Shown here: positions 1 to 6,400 of the stretch, piece by piece | Position numbering within the stretch: the stretch's first letter is position 1 | Layout of the letters: each line of letters opens with the position of its first letter | From: an uncultured Ruminococcus sp. | GTDB lineage: Bacteria > Bacillota > Clostridia > Oscillospirales > Acutalibacteraceae | Direction of reading: 5' to 3' | DNA: 8,791 bases | Assembly: GCA_902773165.1 (NCBI GenBank) | Contig: CACYDO010000086.1 | Span: 1 to 8,791 of the forward strand | Program-made: the position numbers and the translations under genes | The notes under the pieces: model-generated | Database searches by the model: none | Seen by the model: only the letters and a program-made list of their open reading frames with translations | What the model was told of the DNA's origin: nothing

Positions 1-798
1 GCCGCCGATGCAAAGAACATCAGGCTGAAAAATATTTATAACATTGACGATACCCGTCGCGAGGTAGCCGATGTAGTCCTTTACAACAGCCGAGCCGATC
101 TTGTCGCCTGCACGCATAGCGTTAAAAGCGGTGATTCCGTTGACTTTATTAACGTCGCCGTTCACCGATTTGAGCATGTAGGACTGAAGCGGATTTTCTT
201 TCTCGATAGCCTCTTTGGTAAGGTTGATAAGACCGGTAGCAGAAGCGTATGCTTCCCAGCAGCCTTTGCGTCCGCAGTTGCACTGTCTGCCGCCGTGAAC
301 GATGACCATGTGACCAAGCTCTGCGCCTGCCTTATTCGAACCGCTGTATATCTTTCCATCTATAATAATTCCGCCGCCTACGCCCGTGCCGAGGGTAATT
401 GCAACAGCATTTGTGCTGCCCTTAGCCGCTCCGGCAAGATATTCTCCGTAAGCTGCCGCATTAGCGTCGTTTTCGATAAGAACCTTTTTGCCAAGTCTTT
501 CTTCCATCATCTTAACGAGTTTCCAGTTATGGAAACCGAAATTTGCGGAATATTCAATAACTCCGGTATCGGGATCTACTGCGCCCGGTACGCCGATACC
601 TACCCACTCGACATCTTCAAGTGAGATCTCTGCCTTTGCGAGAGCCGCCATCGTTACCGAAGCCATAGAGTCGCATATCTCACTTTCGGGACGGGGAACA
701 GCAGTTTTGGCATCAGCCTTTGCAATAATATTAAAATTATCGTCAACAACGCCGGCAACTATATTTGTGCCGCCAAGATCTATACCTACATAGTACAT
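1..798 (-). CDS. glcK: ROK-family glucokinase, 3' end cut by window edge
   Basis: This is probably the ROK glucokinase that phosphorylates glucose to glucose-6-phosphate with ATP in the cytoplasm. The first 266 residues are visible; family members usually have about 310-320, so roughly 50 C-terminal residues lie beyond position 1. Seen in order: the N-terminal phosphate-1 loop DLGGTN at residues 7-12, the catalytic motif ENDAN at 109-113 (Asp111 is the expected base), the glycine-rich LGTGVGGG near 136-143, ELGH at 160-163, and the ROK zinc motif CNCGRKGC at 173-180, whose cysteines with His163 bind structural zinc. The reading frame is intact. I chose the ATG at 798 (MYYVGIDLGGT) because homologues begin this way. 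In-frame ATGs at 804 and 807 are possible, and no start has a clear Shine-Dalgarno, so the start is uncertain by three codons. Glucose as substrate is inferred from overall resemblance; another ROK sugar kinase is possible. A promoter lies just upstream, after the fprA terminator, so it is transcribed separately. Confidence 0.9.
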   Translation of the reverse strand, partial: MYYVGIDLGGTNIVAGVVDDNFNIIAKADAKTAVPRPESEICDSMASVTMAALAKAEISLEDVEWVGIGVPGAVDPDTGVIEYSANFGFHNWKLVKMMEERLGKKVLIENDANAAAYGEYLAGAAKGSTNAVAITLGTGVGGGIIIDGKIYSGSNKAGAELGHMVIVHGGRQCNCGRKGCWEAYASATGLINLTKEAIEKENPLQSYMLKSVNGDVNKVNGITAFNAMRAGDKIGSAVVKDYIGYLATGIVNVINIFQPDVLCIGG

Positions 799-866
799 CG
801 CCATCATCTCATTTCATAAGAACTTTTCTACAAAAAATCAAATTGATCTTCCAAACTTCTATTGTA

Positions 867-896
867 ATTATAACACATAGATCGAAAAAAAGCCAT
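867..896 (-). promoter_or_regulatory. Probable glucokinase promoter (extended -10)
   Basis: On the minus strand a perfect TATAAT (867-872) is preceded by TG at the extended -10 position (TGTTATAAT). The matching -35 region is poor (ATGGCT at 891-896 with an 18-base spacer), which an extended -10 can tolerate. It sits about 60 bases upstream of the glucokinase start and downstream of the fprA terminator. The T7 run at 885-891 falls inside the spacer. The role is inferred from position and match only. Confidence 0.6.
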
Positions 897-989
897 TCTC
901 CGATTGTACAAATATATCACATATAATTGGTAATTATACACAAACATGATGTGGATCTTAGTTTTATTTATCACTATAAACAATAAATC

Positions 990-1037
990 AAAAAACGGAG
1001 AATGACACGAAAGCGTACTTCGTTCATTCTCCGTTTT
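990..1037 (-). terminator. Intrinsic terminator of fprA
   Basis: A long inverted repeat begins 27 bases after the fprA stop codon. The arms 992-1005 and 1024-1037 are perfect over 14 bp (AAAACGGAGAATGA and its complement). After a one-base bulge a further 5 bp pair (1007-1011 with 1019-1023), around a 7-base loop. In the minus direction the stem is followed by six T (990-995) and an AT-rich stretch. This is a canonical rho-independent terminator for fprA. Its stem is unusually long, and the plus-strand side has only a weak T tract, so it acts mainly on leftward transcription. Confidence 0.9.
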
Positions 1038-1063
1038 ATCGGATCATTAAATATATATCGGTA

Positions 1064-2227
1064 TTATACCAGTGCGTCTGCGAGCTTTTCGAGATTCGGG
1101 ATATCCGTATCTTTAAGAGAAGACTTGATTGTAACTACAGGCTCAACGAGAGTAATATCCTTGAGCTGCTCAACGATCGGCTTGATCGTGCGAGCGGCGG
1201 AAGGCGCCCATGAACCGTTCTCAACAATAGCGATCTTTCTGTTCTTGTAGCCTTTAGCGACAAGCTTGTTAACGAAAGCAAGCATTGGAGGGAAAACTCC
1301 TGCGTCGTAGGAGGCAGCCATCAGTACAAGGCGGTCGTAGCGGAATGCGTCCTCGATAGCCTCAGCCATATCATCTCTTGCAAGATCGAAGAATGTGACC
1401 TTCTCAGCGCCCTTTTCTTCAAGGATCTCCTTGAACTTTTTGGCAGCGGCAGCCGTATTTCCGTGGATAGAAGCGCAAGCGATCGTAATGCCCTTATCCT
1501 CGGGTTCGTACTTGCTCCAGGTATTGTATTTGTCGATGTAATATTGAATATTCTCGTTAAGTACAGGACCATGGAGGGAGCATATGATCTTGATCTCGCA
1601 GGAGGAGAGCTTTTTGAGCACAGCCTGAACCTGAGCGCCGTATTTTCCTACGATATTGAAGTAATAGCGGCGGGCTTCGCAAGCCCAGCCCTCGTCGTCC
1701 TCTGCGTTGAGAGTACCGAACTTACCGAAAGCGTCGGCAGCAAAAAGGATCTTATCTGTTTCGTCGTAGGTCATCATAACCTCCGGCCAATGAACCATAG
1801 CGGCTGTAAAGAACTTGAGCTTATGCTTGCCGAGAAGCAGCTCGCTGCCTTCCTTTACGGTAACTGTTTTGTCGGTAAGGTCGATATCGAAAAATTGACC
1901 GAGCATAGTAAAGGTCTTTGCGTTGCCGACAAGCTTCATCTCGGGGTATTTGTCGCATACAGCTTTAAGAGAGCCGGAGTGATCCGGTTCAACATGCTGA
2001 ACAACGAGGTAATCGGGCTTCTTGCCGTCAAGAGCTGTTTCGAGATTGCTCAGCCACTCATAAGTTGTGCGGCTGTCTACCGAGTCCATAACGGCTATCT
2101 TTTCGTCCTTGATAAGATAGCTGTTGTAAGCCATTCCTTCGGGAACAACATACTGGCTTTCAAAGAGGTCCAGCGTAGGGTCGTCAACGCCGATGTACAC
2201 AACGGAGTCTGTGATATTGAAATTCAT
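1064..2227 (-). CDS. fprA: Flavo-diiron protein (A-type flavoprotein, FprA)
   Basis: This cytoplasmic flavo-diiron protein has 387 residues, the usual length for the class without a fused rubredoxin. Such enzymes reduce O2 to water or NO to N2O with electrons usually passed from rubredoxin, protecting anaerobes. The N-terminal metallo-beta-lactamase-like domain (about 1-245) keeps all seven diiron ligands: the HxExDH motif gives His78, Glu80, Asp82 and His83, followed by His146, Asp165 and His219. The C-terminal flavodoxin domain (about 247-387) has the FMN phosphate loop SIHGNT at 253-257. The ORF could start at a GTG at 2236. The AAAGGTG ribosome binding site is too close to that codon but well spaced (about 8 bases) from the ATG at 2227, so I chose the ATG. 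A repeat element lies directly upstream and a strong terminator downstream. No rubredoxin or reductase gene is adjacent here. Whether O2 or NO is preferred cannot be read from the sequence. Confidence 0.95.
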   Translation of the reverse strand: MNFNITDSVVYIGVDDPTLDLFESQYVVPEGMAYNSYLIKDEKIAVMDSVDSRTTYEWLSNLETALDGKKPDYLVVQHVEPDHSGSLKAVCDKYPEMKLVGNAKTFTMLGQFFDIDLTDKTVTVKEGSELLLGKHKLKFFTAAMVHWPEVMMTYDETDKILFAADAFGKFGTLNAEDDEGWACEARRYYFNIVGKYGAQVQAVLKKLSSCEIKIICSLHGPVLNENIQYYIDKYNTWSKYEPEDKGITIACASIHGNTAAAAKKFKEILEEKGAEKVTFFDLARDDMAEAIEDAFRYDRLVLMAASYDAGVFPPMLAFVNKLVAKGYKNRKIAIVENGSWAPSAARTIKPIVEQLKDITLVEPVVTIKSSLKDTDIPNLEKLADALV

Positions 2228-2248
2228 ACTATACACACCTTTCTGTAA

Positions 2249-2275
2249 ATGATAAATCTGTCATATTTTGGGCAA
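2249..2275 (-). promoter_or_regulatory. Weak candidate promoter for fprA at repeat edge
   Basis: On the minus strand TATCAT (2249-2254) resembles a -10 box. TTGCCC (2270-2275) could be a -35, but the spacer is only 15 bases. The -35 would overlap the terminal inverted repeat of the element at 2272-2526, meaning the insertion would supply part of the promoter. The alternative is read-through from aspS, which has no clear terminator. Low confidence. Confidence 0.25.
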
Positions 2276-2526
2276 CACCGCACAAATACCGCCTGGCGGT
2301 CGGCAATCTCCGACAGTCAGTTTCGATTTTGATTTGTCATGACGGTCAACTGACCTGAGCGTTTCGGAGTATCCACTAATATTTTACGCTAACCCTGACG
2401 GTACCCAAGGGCATTAGCAGCATGATCCGATCGGTCTGTGTCCTGCGGCTTGACTTCTTGGAGTGCTGCGAGCACCCAGCACCAAATCTGCTTGCATAAT
2501 TAGGTGCTGGATCTGTGCGGTATTGC
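2272..2526. repeat. MITE-like repeat element with imperfect terminal inverted repeats
   Basis: This 255-base non-coding element fills most of the 327-base gap between aspS and fprA. Its ends are inverted repeats: GCAACACCGCACAAA at 2272-2286 against the complement of 2512-2526 (GCAATACCGCACAGA), 13 of 15 matching. Inside are several hairpins: CCAGCACC (2476-2483) with GGTGCTGG (2503-2510), GTGCT (2463-2467) with AGCAC (2471-2475), and GTCGG/CCGAC around 2299-2314. No ORF of note and no clear target-site duplication are visible. Part of it (2295-2395) is repeated in inverse orientation at the right end of the window, so it belongs to a dispersed family. It could be a MITE or a BIME-like composite; a structured RNA is less likely but possible. 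Confidence 0.65.
2295..2395 (-). repeat. Dispersed repeat core, copy 1
   Basis: Read on the minus strand, this stretch aligns almost without gaps to the plus-strand stretch 8694-8791. Counting by eye over the first 78 bases, about three quarters are identical. The best conserved blocks are AAATATTAGTGG, TGACCGTCA and CAAAATCG followed by AACTG. It ends in a small hairpin, GTCGGA/GCCGAC around a GATT loop (A-G not paired), at the place where copy 2 has CCGGGC/GCCCGG around GCTT. Confidence 0.7.
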
Positions 2527-2554
2527 ATTCGATTTGCAAATATAACGACGAAAA

Positions 2555-4339
2555 TTACTCTTGTTCCGAAACAACCCCTATACCAAGCTCGGAAAGCTGA
2601 TCTTCGTCTACGGGCGACGGCGCATTTGTCATAAGCTCGCTTGCGTTCTGAACCTTCGGGAAGGCAACGACATCGCGCAGGGTCTGAGCCTTTATCATCT
2701 GCATGACAAGTCTGTCAAGACCGATACCCATTCCGCCGTGGGGCGGAGCGCCGTATTTAAAAGCGTCTGTCAGGAAGCCGAATTTTCTGTAAGCTTCTTC
2801 GTCGGAAAGTCCAAGCATGCTGAACATTCTCTTCTGGAGATCGGGATTGGTTATTCTGATCGAGCCGCTTGAAAGCTCAATTCCGTTAAGAACCATATCG
2901 TAAGCCTTCGCGTAGACCTTGCTTTTATCGCCTTCAAGGTGATTAAGAGCTTCATCGGTAGGCGAGGTGAACGGGTGGTGCATAGCAAGCCATTCACCGC
3001 TTTCCTTATCGTACTCGAAGAACGGGAATTCAACTACCCACAGGAAGTTAAAGCCCTCGCGTTTGATCTCAAGCTTATTTGCAACTTCAAGTCTGAGTGC
3101 GCCGAGGATAGACATAACGCTTGTATTGTTTTCATCAGCAACGATAAATACAACGTCGCCCTTCTCTGCGCCTGCCTTTTCCACGATAGCCTGCATCTGC
3201 TCGTCCGTCATGAATTTAGAGAACGAAGACGCGATTCCGTCATCTGTCATTCTTATCCATGCAACGCCCTTTGCGCCTATGCCCTTAGCTGTTTCGATAA
3301 GCTTGTCTATAACTTTTCTCGAATACGTCTTTACGGCGTTCTTCGCAGTAATACCGCGTACAGAGCCGCCGTTTTCAACTGCATTTTTGAAAACGACAAA
3401 TTCGCTGCCGGCAACGACGTCGGTAAGATCAAACAATTCCATTCCGAAGCGTGTATCGGGCTTATCCGAGCCGTAGCGCGACATAACCTCATTATATGTA
3501 TATCTCGGGAACGGAGTGGGGATATCAATATCAAGCGATTTTTTGAACACATACTTGATAAAGCCCTCGCCAAGCTCGAGAATATCGTCCATATCAACGA
3601 AGGACATCTCGATATCTATCTGAGTAAACTCAGGCTGACGATCGGCGCGAAGGTCTTCGTCGCGGAAGCAGCGAGCGATCTGCATATACTTATCGAATCC
3701 TGCAACCATGCAGAGCTGCTTATAGATTTGAGGTGACTGCGGCAGCGCGTAAAAGCTGCCCTTATGTATACGCGAAGGAACGAGGAAATCTCTTGCGCCT
3801 TCGGGCGTAGATTTTATCAGCATCGGAGTTTCGATTTCGATAAAGCCTTTTTCATCAAAATAGTCGCGTGTTGCTTTAGCGATCTTGTGACGGAGAATAA
3901 TATTGCTCTGAAGCTCCGGTCTTCTGAGATCGAGGTAGCGATATTTAAGACGCGTTGGTTCACCGGCAGTACATTTTCCCGAGATCTCAAACGGCGGAGT
4001 ATCGCTTTCGCCAAGAATTCGAAGCTCTGTGACCTTAACTTCTACGTCGCCTGTTGCGATCTTATTTGATTTTGCGCTGCGTTCCGTTACTGTTCCGACA
4101 ACGCCGAGAACGAATTCGCTGCGAACCTTTCTTGCTTTTTCAAAGATCTCTTTATCGGTCGTATCATCGAATGCAAGCTGCACAACGCCCGTTCTGTCGC
4201 GAAGGTCGATAAAAACGAGCTGACCGAGATCTCTCTGCTTAGCTGTCCAGCCGAAAAGCGTGACATTTTTACCAACATCGGAAATACGAAGCTCTCCGCA
4301 GTAGCAGCTGCGCTTCATACCTGTCATAAATTCTGCCAT
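2555..4339 (-). CDS. aspS: Aspartyl-tRNA synthetase
   Basis: This cytoplasmic class II synthetase attaches aspartate to tRNA-Asp using ATP. At 594 residues it has the normal length of the bacterial type. Seen in order: an OB-fold anticodon-binding domain (about 1-110); the class II core with QSPQIYKQ at 201-208; motif 2, FRDEDLRADRQPEFTQ, at 225-240; a bacterial GAD insertion (about 295-420); HHPFTSP at 454-460; and motif 3, GGMGIGLDRL, at 535-544. The anticodon-domain stretch QRDLG carries Leu38 where non-discriminating enzymes usually have His, suggesting a tRNA-Asp-specific enzyme (inference). An upstream in-frame ATG at 4375 would add 12 residues. The GGAGGA ribosome binding site at 4346-4351 lies inside that extension, six bases before the ATG at 4339, so I chose 4339. 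It has its own promoter and a leader under 60 bases with no room for a T-box. No U-tract terminator follows; the repeat at 2272-2526 starts 29 bases downstream. Confidence 0.98.
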   Translation of the reverse strand: MAEFMTGMKRSCYCGELRISDVGKNVTLFGWTAKQRDLGQLVFIDLRDRTGVVQLAFDDTTDKEIFEKARKVRSEFVLGVVGTVTERSAKSNKIATGDVEVKVTELRILGESDTPPFEISGKCTAGEPTRLKYRYLDLRRPELQSNIILRHKIAKATRDYFDEKGFIEIETPMLIKSTPEGARDFLVPSRIHKGSFYALPQSPQIYKQLCMVAGFDKYMQIARCFRDEDLRADRQPEFTQIDIEMSFVDMDDILELGEGFIKYVFKKSLDIDIPTPFPRYTYNEVMSRYGSDKPDTRFGMELFDLTDVVAGSEFVVFKNAVENGGSVRGITAKNAVKTYSRKVIDKLIETAKGIGAKGVAWIRMTDDGIASSFSKFMTDEQMQAIVEKAGAEKGDVVFIVADENNTSVMSILGALRLEVANKLEIKREGFNFLWVVEFPFFEYDKESGEWLAMHHPFTSPTDEALNHLEGDKSKVYAKAYDMVLNGIELSSGSIRITNPDLQKRMFSMLGLSDEEAYRKFGFLTDAFKYGAPPHGGMGIGLDRLVMQMIKAQTLRDVVAFPKVQNASELMTNAPSPVDEDQLSELGIGVVSEQE

Positions 4340-4345
4340 ATATAT

Positions 4346-4351
4346 TCCTCC
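4346..4351 (-). promoter_or_regulatory. aspS ribosome binding site (sets the start)
   Basis: GGAGGA on the minus strand is followed by six bases (ATATAT) and the ATG at 4339. It falls inside the longer ORF that begins at 4375 and therefore argues against that start. Confidence 0.9.
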
Positions 4352-4392
4352 AAGATTTTTTAAAATCGGCACCATCCCATTTTGCCTCTATA

Positions 4393-4422
4393 ATAATATC
4401 ATTTTCCCCTCCCACATGTCAA
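4393..4422 (-). promoter_or_regulatory. aspS promoter
   Basis: A perfect -35 TTGACA (4417-4422, minus strand) is followed after 18 bases by TATTAT (4393-4398), one base from the -10 consensus. It lies downstream of the LRR gene terminator and about 50 bases upstream of the aspS ATG, so aspS is very likely transcribed on its own. Confidence 0.8.
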
Positions 4423-4485
4423 GCAATGTCATCAACTTCTTCCTCAGGCTGCTGAATAGTCATTTTTATGCAAATAGGCAAACTG

Positions 4486-4512
4486 AAAAAAAGCGCACCC
4501 AAACGGCGCGCT
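4486..4512 (-). terminator. Intrinsic terminator of the LRR gene
   Basis: On the minus strand AGCGCGCC (4505-4512) and GGTGCGCT (4492-4499) form an 8-bp stem with one G-T pair and a 5-base loop. A run of seven T (4486-4492) overlaps the stem end. It lies about 38 bases after the LRR stop codon and ahead of the aspS promoter. Confidence 0.9.
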
Positions 4513-4550
4513 CGTAATAGCGATTTATTTTATAAATTAATAACTGTAGC

Positions 4551-6020
4551 TTATCCCCATTGTGAATAAATATCGAAAAGCTGTGAGCGTTCGTCCGAAA
4601 GCGAATCGCGGAATTCTATGAAAACGCTGAACAGATTGTTTGCGCCTGCGGCGATCTCTGTAACGTCAGCGCCCTCCGAAAGCATCATTCTCAGGTCCTC
4701 GACATGATTTTCTATCAGATCGAGAGTACGGAAATAGCCCTTGACCTCGGGAGAAAGGTCGTCACGCAGTTCAATGTGACGGGCAGTGCCGGAGTTAAGT
4801 AAATAGTAGTTATTGATAAGCACCTGTATTTTCATATCGCCGCCGTATTGAACCTTATCCACTGCGCATTCAAGCAATGTCGTTATATTTTCACTTGTAA
4901 TAAATTTTCCGCATTCAAATAAGCCCTTTACCGTCTGATAGTCGTTGATGTTGATAAAATAGCTTATCATATCAACGGTATGTCTCCATATAAACATTGC
5001 TGCCTCATACTGTCTGCTTTGCAGAAAGACTGCGGCAACAATGCTGTATTTCACGGGCAGATACATATCTGCGTAATAGTTTGAAGTCTCTATCATTGTT
5101 TCTATTGCGGATAAAGTGACTTTTTCCCATGCCAATGGTGTACAGGTTATTTTATAATTCTTTATGCTGCGTGTATCCAGCACAGTACCGGGAGAATAGT
5201 ACTTTGACTTTGCAATTTCAGCAAAGCTCTTGATATGAGTAGCTTCGTCCGCTTCATTTTCGCTGCCTATCGTAAGCTTTATTTTCATTCCGGCAAAAAT
5301 GCCTCTTATCTTATGGCTGTCTTCCTGCAGGACAACTTCTTTCAGCTTGCAGTCTGCAAATGCGCCGCTGCCTATTTTTTTAACACTTTTGGGAATAATG
5401 ATCTTTGTAAGCTTCTCGCAGCCTTTAAACGCATTTTCTCCGATTTCCTTAAGCCCTTCCGACAATTCAACCTCTTCAAGCTCCTCGCAGTTCCAGAATG
5501 CGCTGTCTCCGATCTTGACTATGTTTTTGGGCAGAGAGATGTATTTAAGTGAAGTGCAGCCGCAGAAAGTAAAATCGGCTATTTCCTTTACATCAGACGG
5601 AATGGTTATTCCTTCGAGTGATTTGCAGCCGAAAAACGAGTGAGTTTCTATTCTTTCCAGGTGCTGCGGAAGCTCAACTGTTTTAAGCGACGTGCAGTTG
5701 CAAAAAGAATATTCTCTGATTTCCGTCACGCCGACGGGAATGGAAATTCTTTTTAGTGACGGGCAATTTCTGAAAACTTCACTGCCTATTTTTTTTACTG
5801 CCCCCGGTATAGTTACCCTCTCAAGAGATGTACAGCCTTTAAACGCTTCGCTGCCTATATCTGTAACGGTTAAGGGAAGCATTACGCTTCTTATCCTTAT
5901 GCGCATTGCAAATGCGCCTGCGTTTACCTTATTTACTTTGTCGGGTACAATTATATCCCGGCTCATAAAAATATTCCAGCGGAATTTTACGAGAGCGCCG
6001 TTTTTTATTTTAAATCCCAT
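4551..6020 (-). CDS. BspA-type LRR_5 protein with helical C-terminal domain, cytoplasmic
   Basis: This 489-residue leucine-rich-repeat protein has no known reaction. Residues 32-238 form about nine repeats of exactly 23 residues, in register at Val32, Ile55, 78, 101, 124, 147, 170, 193 and 216. Each follows the pattern IGxxAFxxCxSLxxVxIPxxVxx of the LRR_5 family (BspA / Treponema type), and most carry a Cys. The remainder (about 260-489) looks helical, with motifs such as LLECAVDKVQ and LSEGADVTEIA that faintly recall ankyrin-like units; I cannot assign it a family. There is no signal peptide, transmembrane segment, sorting motif or repeat-rich surface tail, so it is probably cytoplasmic, unlike the secreted BspA adhesins. 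The ATG at 6020 follows GGAAGTG by five bases. It has its own promoter and terminator, so neighbours give no clue. Protein-protein binding is the most likely role (inference). Confidence 0.85.
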   Translation of the reverse strand: MGFKIKNGALVKFRWNIFMSRDIIVPDKVNKVNAGAFAMRIRIRSVMLPLTVTDIGSEAFKGCTSLERVTIPGAVKKIGSEVFRNCPSLKRISIPVGVTEIREYSFCNCTSLKTVELPQHLERIETHSFFGCKSLEGITIPSDVKEIADFTFCGCTSLKYISLPKNIVKIGDSAFWNCEELEEVELSEGLKEIGENAFKGCEKLTKIIIPKSVKKIGSGAFADCKLKEVVLQEDSHKIRGIFAGMKIKLTIGSENEADEATHIKSFAEIAKSKYYSPGTVLDTRSIKNYKITCTPLAWEKVTLSAIETMIETSNYYADMYLPVKYSIVAAVFLQSRQYEAAMFIWRHTVDMISYFININDYQTVKGLFECGKFITSENITTLLECAVDKVQYGGDMKIQVLINNYYLLNSGTARHIELRDDLSPEVKGYFRTLDLIENHVEDLRMMLSEGADVTEIAAGANNLFSVFIEFRDSLSDERSQLFDIYSQWG

Positions 6021-6074
6021 ATTGTCACTTCCACATTAATAAAACTTTGAAGCAAACAACCCCCACGATCACTT

Positions 6075-6103
6075 ATTATAACAAAAACATTTGCAAAATG
6101 CAA
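6075..6103 (-). promoter_or_regulatory. Probable promoter of the LRR gene
   Basis: On the minus strand an extended -10, TG-T-TATAAT (TATAAT at 6075-6080), follows a TTGCAT (6098-6103) by 17 bases. It lies about 55 bases ahead of the start codon. The -35 overlaps a perfect small dyad, TTGCA-TTT-TGCAA (6091-6103), which could be an operator, though such short dyads also arise by chance in AT-rich DNA. A second TATAAT at 6156-6161 lacks a good -35. Confidence 0.6.
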
Positions 6104-6299
6104 TGCTTTTTAAATATTTAATAAAATATACAGAAAATAATTCTGATAATTTTGCATTATAACTATTTTCTTATAAAAGTAAAATGTTTTTTAGAAGTTA
6201 GTTCAATATGTTTTTATGAAAACAGCCTTTATTTTCGCAAATCAGCTTAGGCACCCAAGAGGGTGAAGGCATTTCAGGCTTTACTTGACCGTGCCGCAG

Positions 6300-6321
6300 A
6301 CTGCCTATTAACTGCCTATTA
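6300..6321. repeat. Perfect 11-base tandem duplication
   Basis: ACTGCCTATTA occurs twice in immediate succession (6300-6310 and 6311-6321). It is short and in non-coding DNA, and may be replication slippage. Confidence 0.8.
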
Positions 6322-6361
6322 TATATACGCCCGGGCATATGGCTCTTTCCGAACATTATTT

Positions 6362-6394
6362 ACGGCAGGATCAATACACAAATGATCCTGCCGT
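6362..6394 (-). terminator. 12-bp hairpin after amt, terminator lacking a U tract
   Basis: ACGGCAGGATCA (6362-6373) pairs perfectly with 6383-6394 around a 9-base loop, starting six bases beyond the amt stop codon. Position and stem strength suggest the amt transcript ends or is protected here. The minus-strand sequence after the stem (AAATAATG) has no T run, so a classic intrinsic terminator is not certain; a 3'-stabilising hairpin is the alternative. Confidence 0.55.
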
Positions 6395-6400
6395 GTTGCC

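Larger units (their letters stand above)
6021..6400. other. AT-rich intergenic region between amt and the LRR gene
   Basis: This 380-base region has no credible gene. The half nearer the LRR gene (about 6060-6230) is very AT-rich and holds two TATAAT boxes on the minus strand (6075-6080 and 6156-6161). The half nearer amt (about 6240-6400) is more GC-rich. It contains a CACCC/GGGTG hairpin (6252-6265, AAGA loop), a perfect 11-base tandem duplication (6300-6321), the palindrome GCCCGGGC (6329-6336) and the hairpin after amt (6362-6394). The change in composition near 6235 suggests that part of the gap may be a degenerate repeat remnant. Confidence 0.6.

Noticed and set aside
2228..2236. GTG start of fprA at 2236
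   Set aside because: The AAAGGTG ribosome binding site nearly touches this codon but has good spacing to the ATG at 2227.
1463..2248. 261-codon open frame on the plus strand
   Set aside because: It lies wholly opposite fprA, whose product has all seven diiron ligands. The plus-strand product resembles no family I know and lacks a ribosome binding site.
2939..3736. 265-codon open frame on the plus strand
   Set aside because: It is the antisense shadow of aspS, in a region covering its class II core and GAD insertion.
4340..4375. N-terminal extension of aspS from the ATG at 4375
   Set aside because: The GGAGGA ribosome binding site lies within this extension and is ideally spaced from the ATG at 4339; known AspRS proteins begin near the latter.
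4340..4392. T-box leader for aspS
   Set aside because: The leader from the predicted start site is under 60 bases and contains no terminator or T-box consensus.
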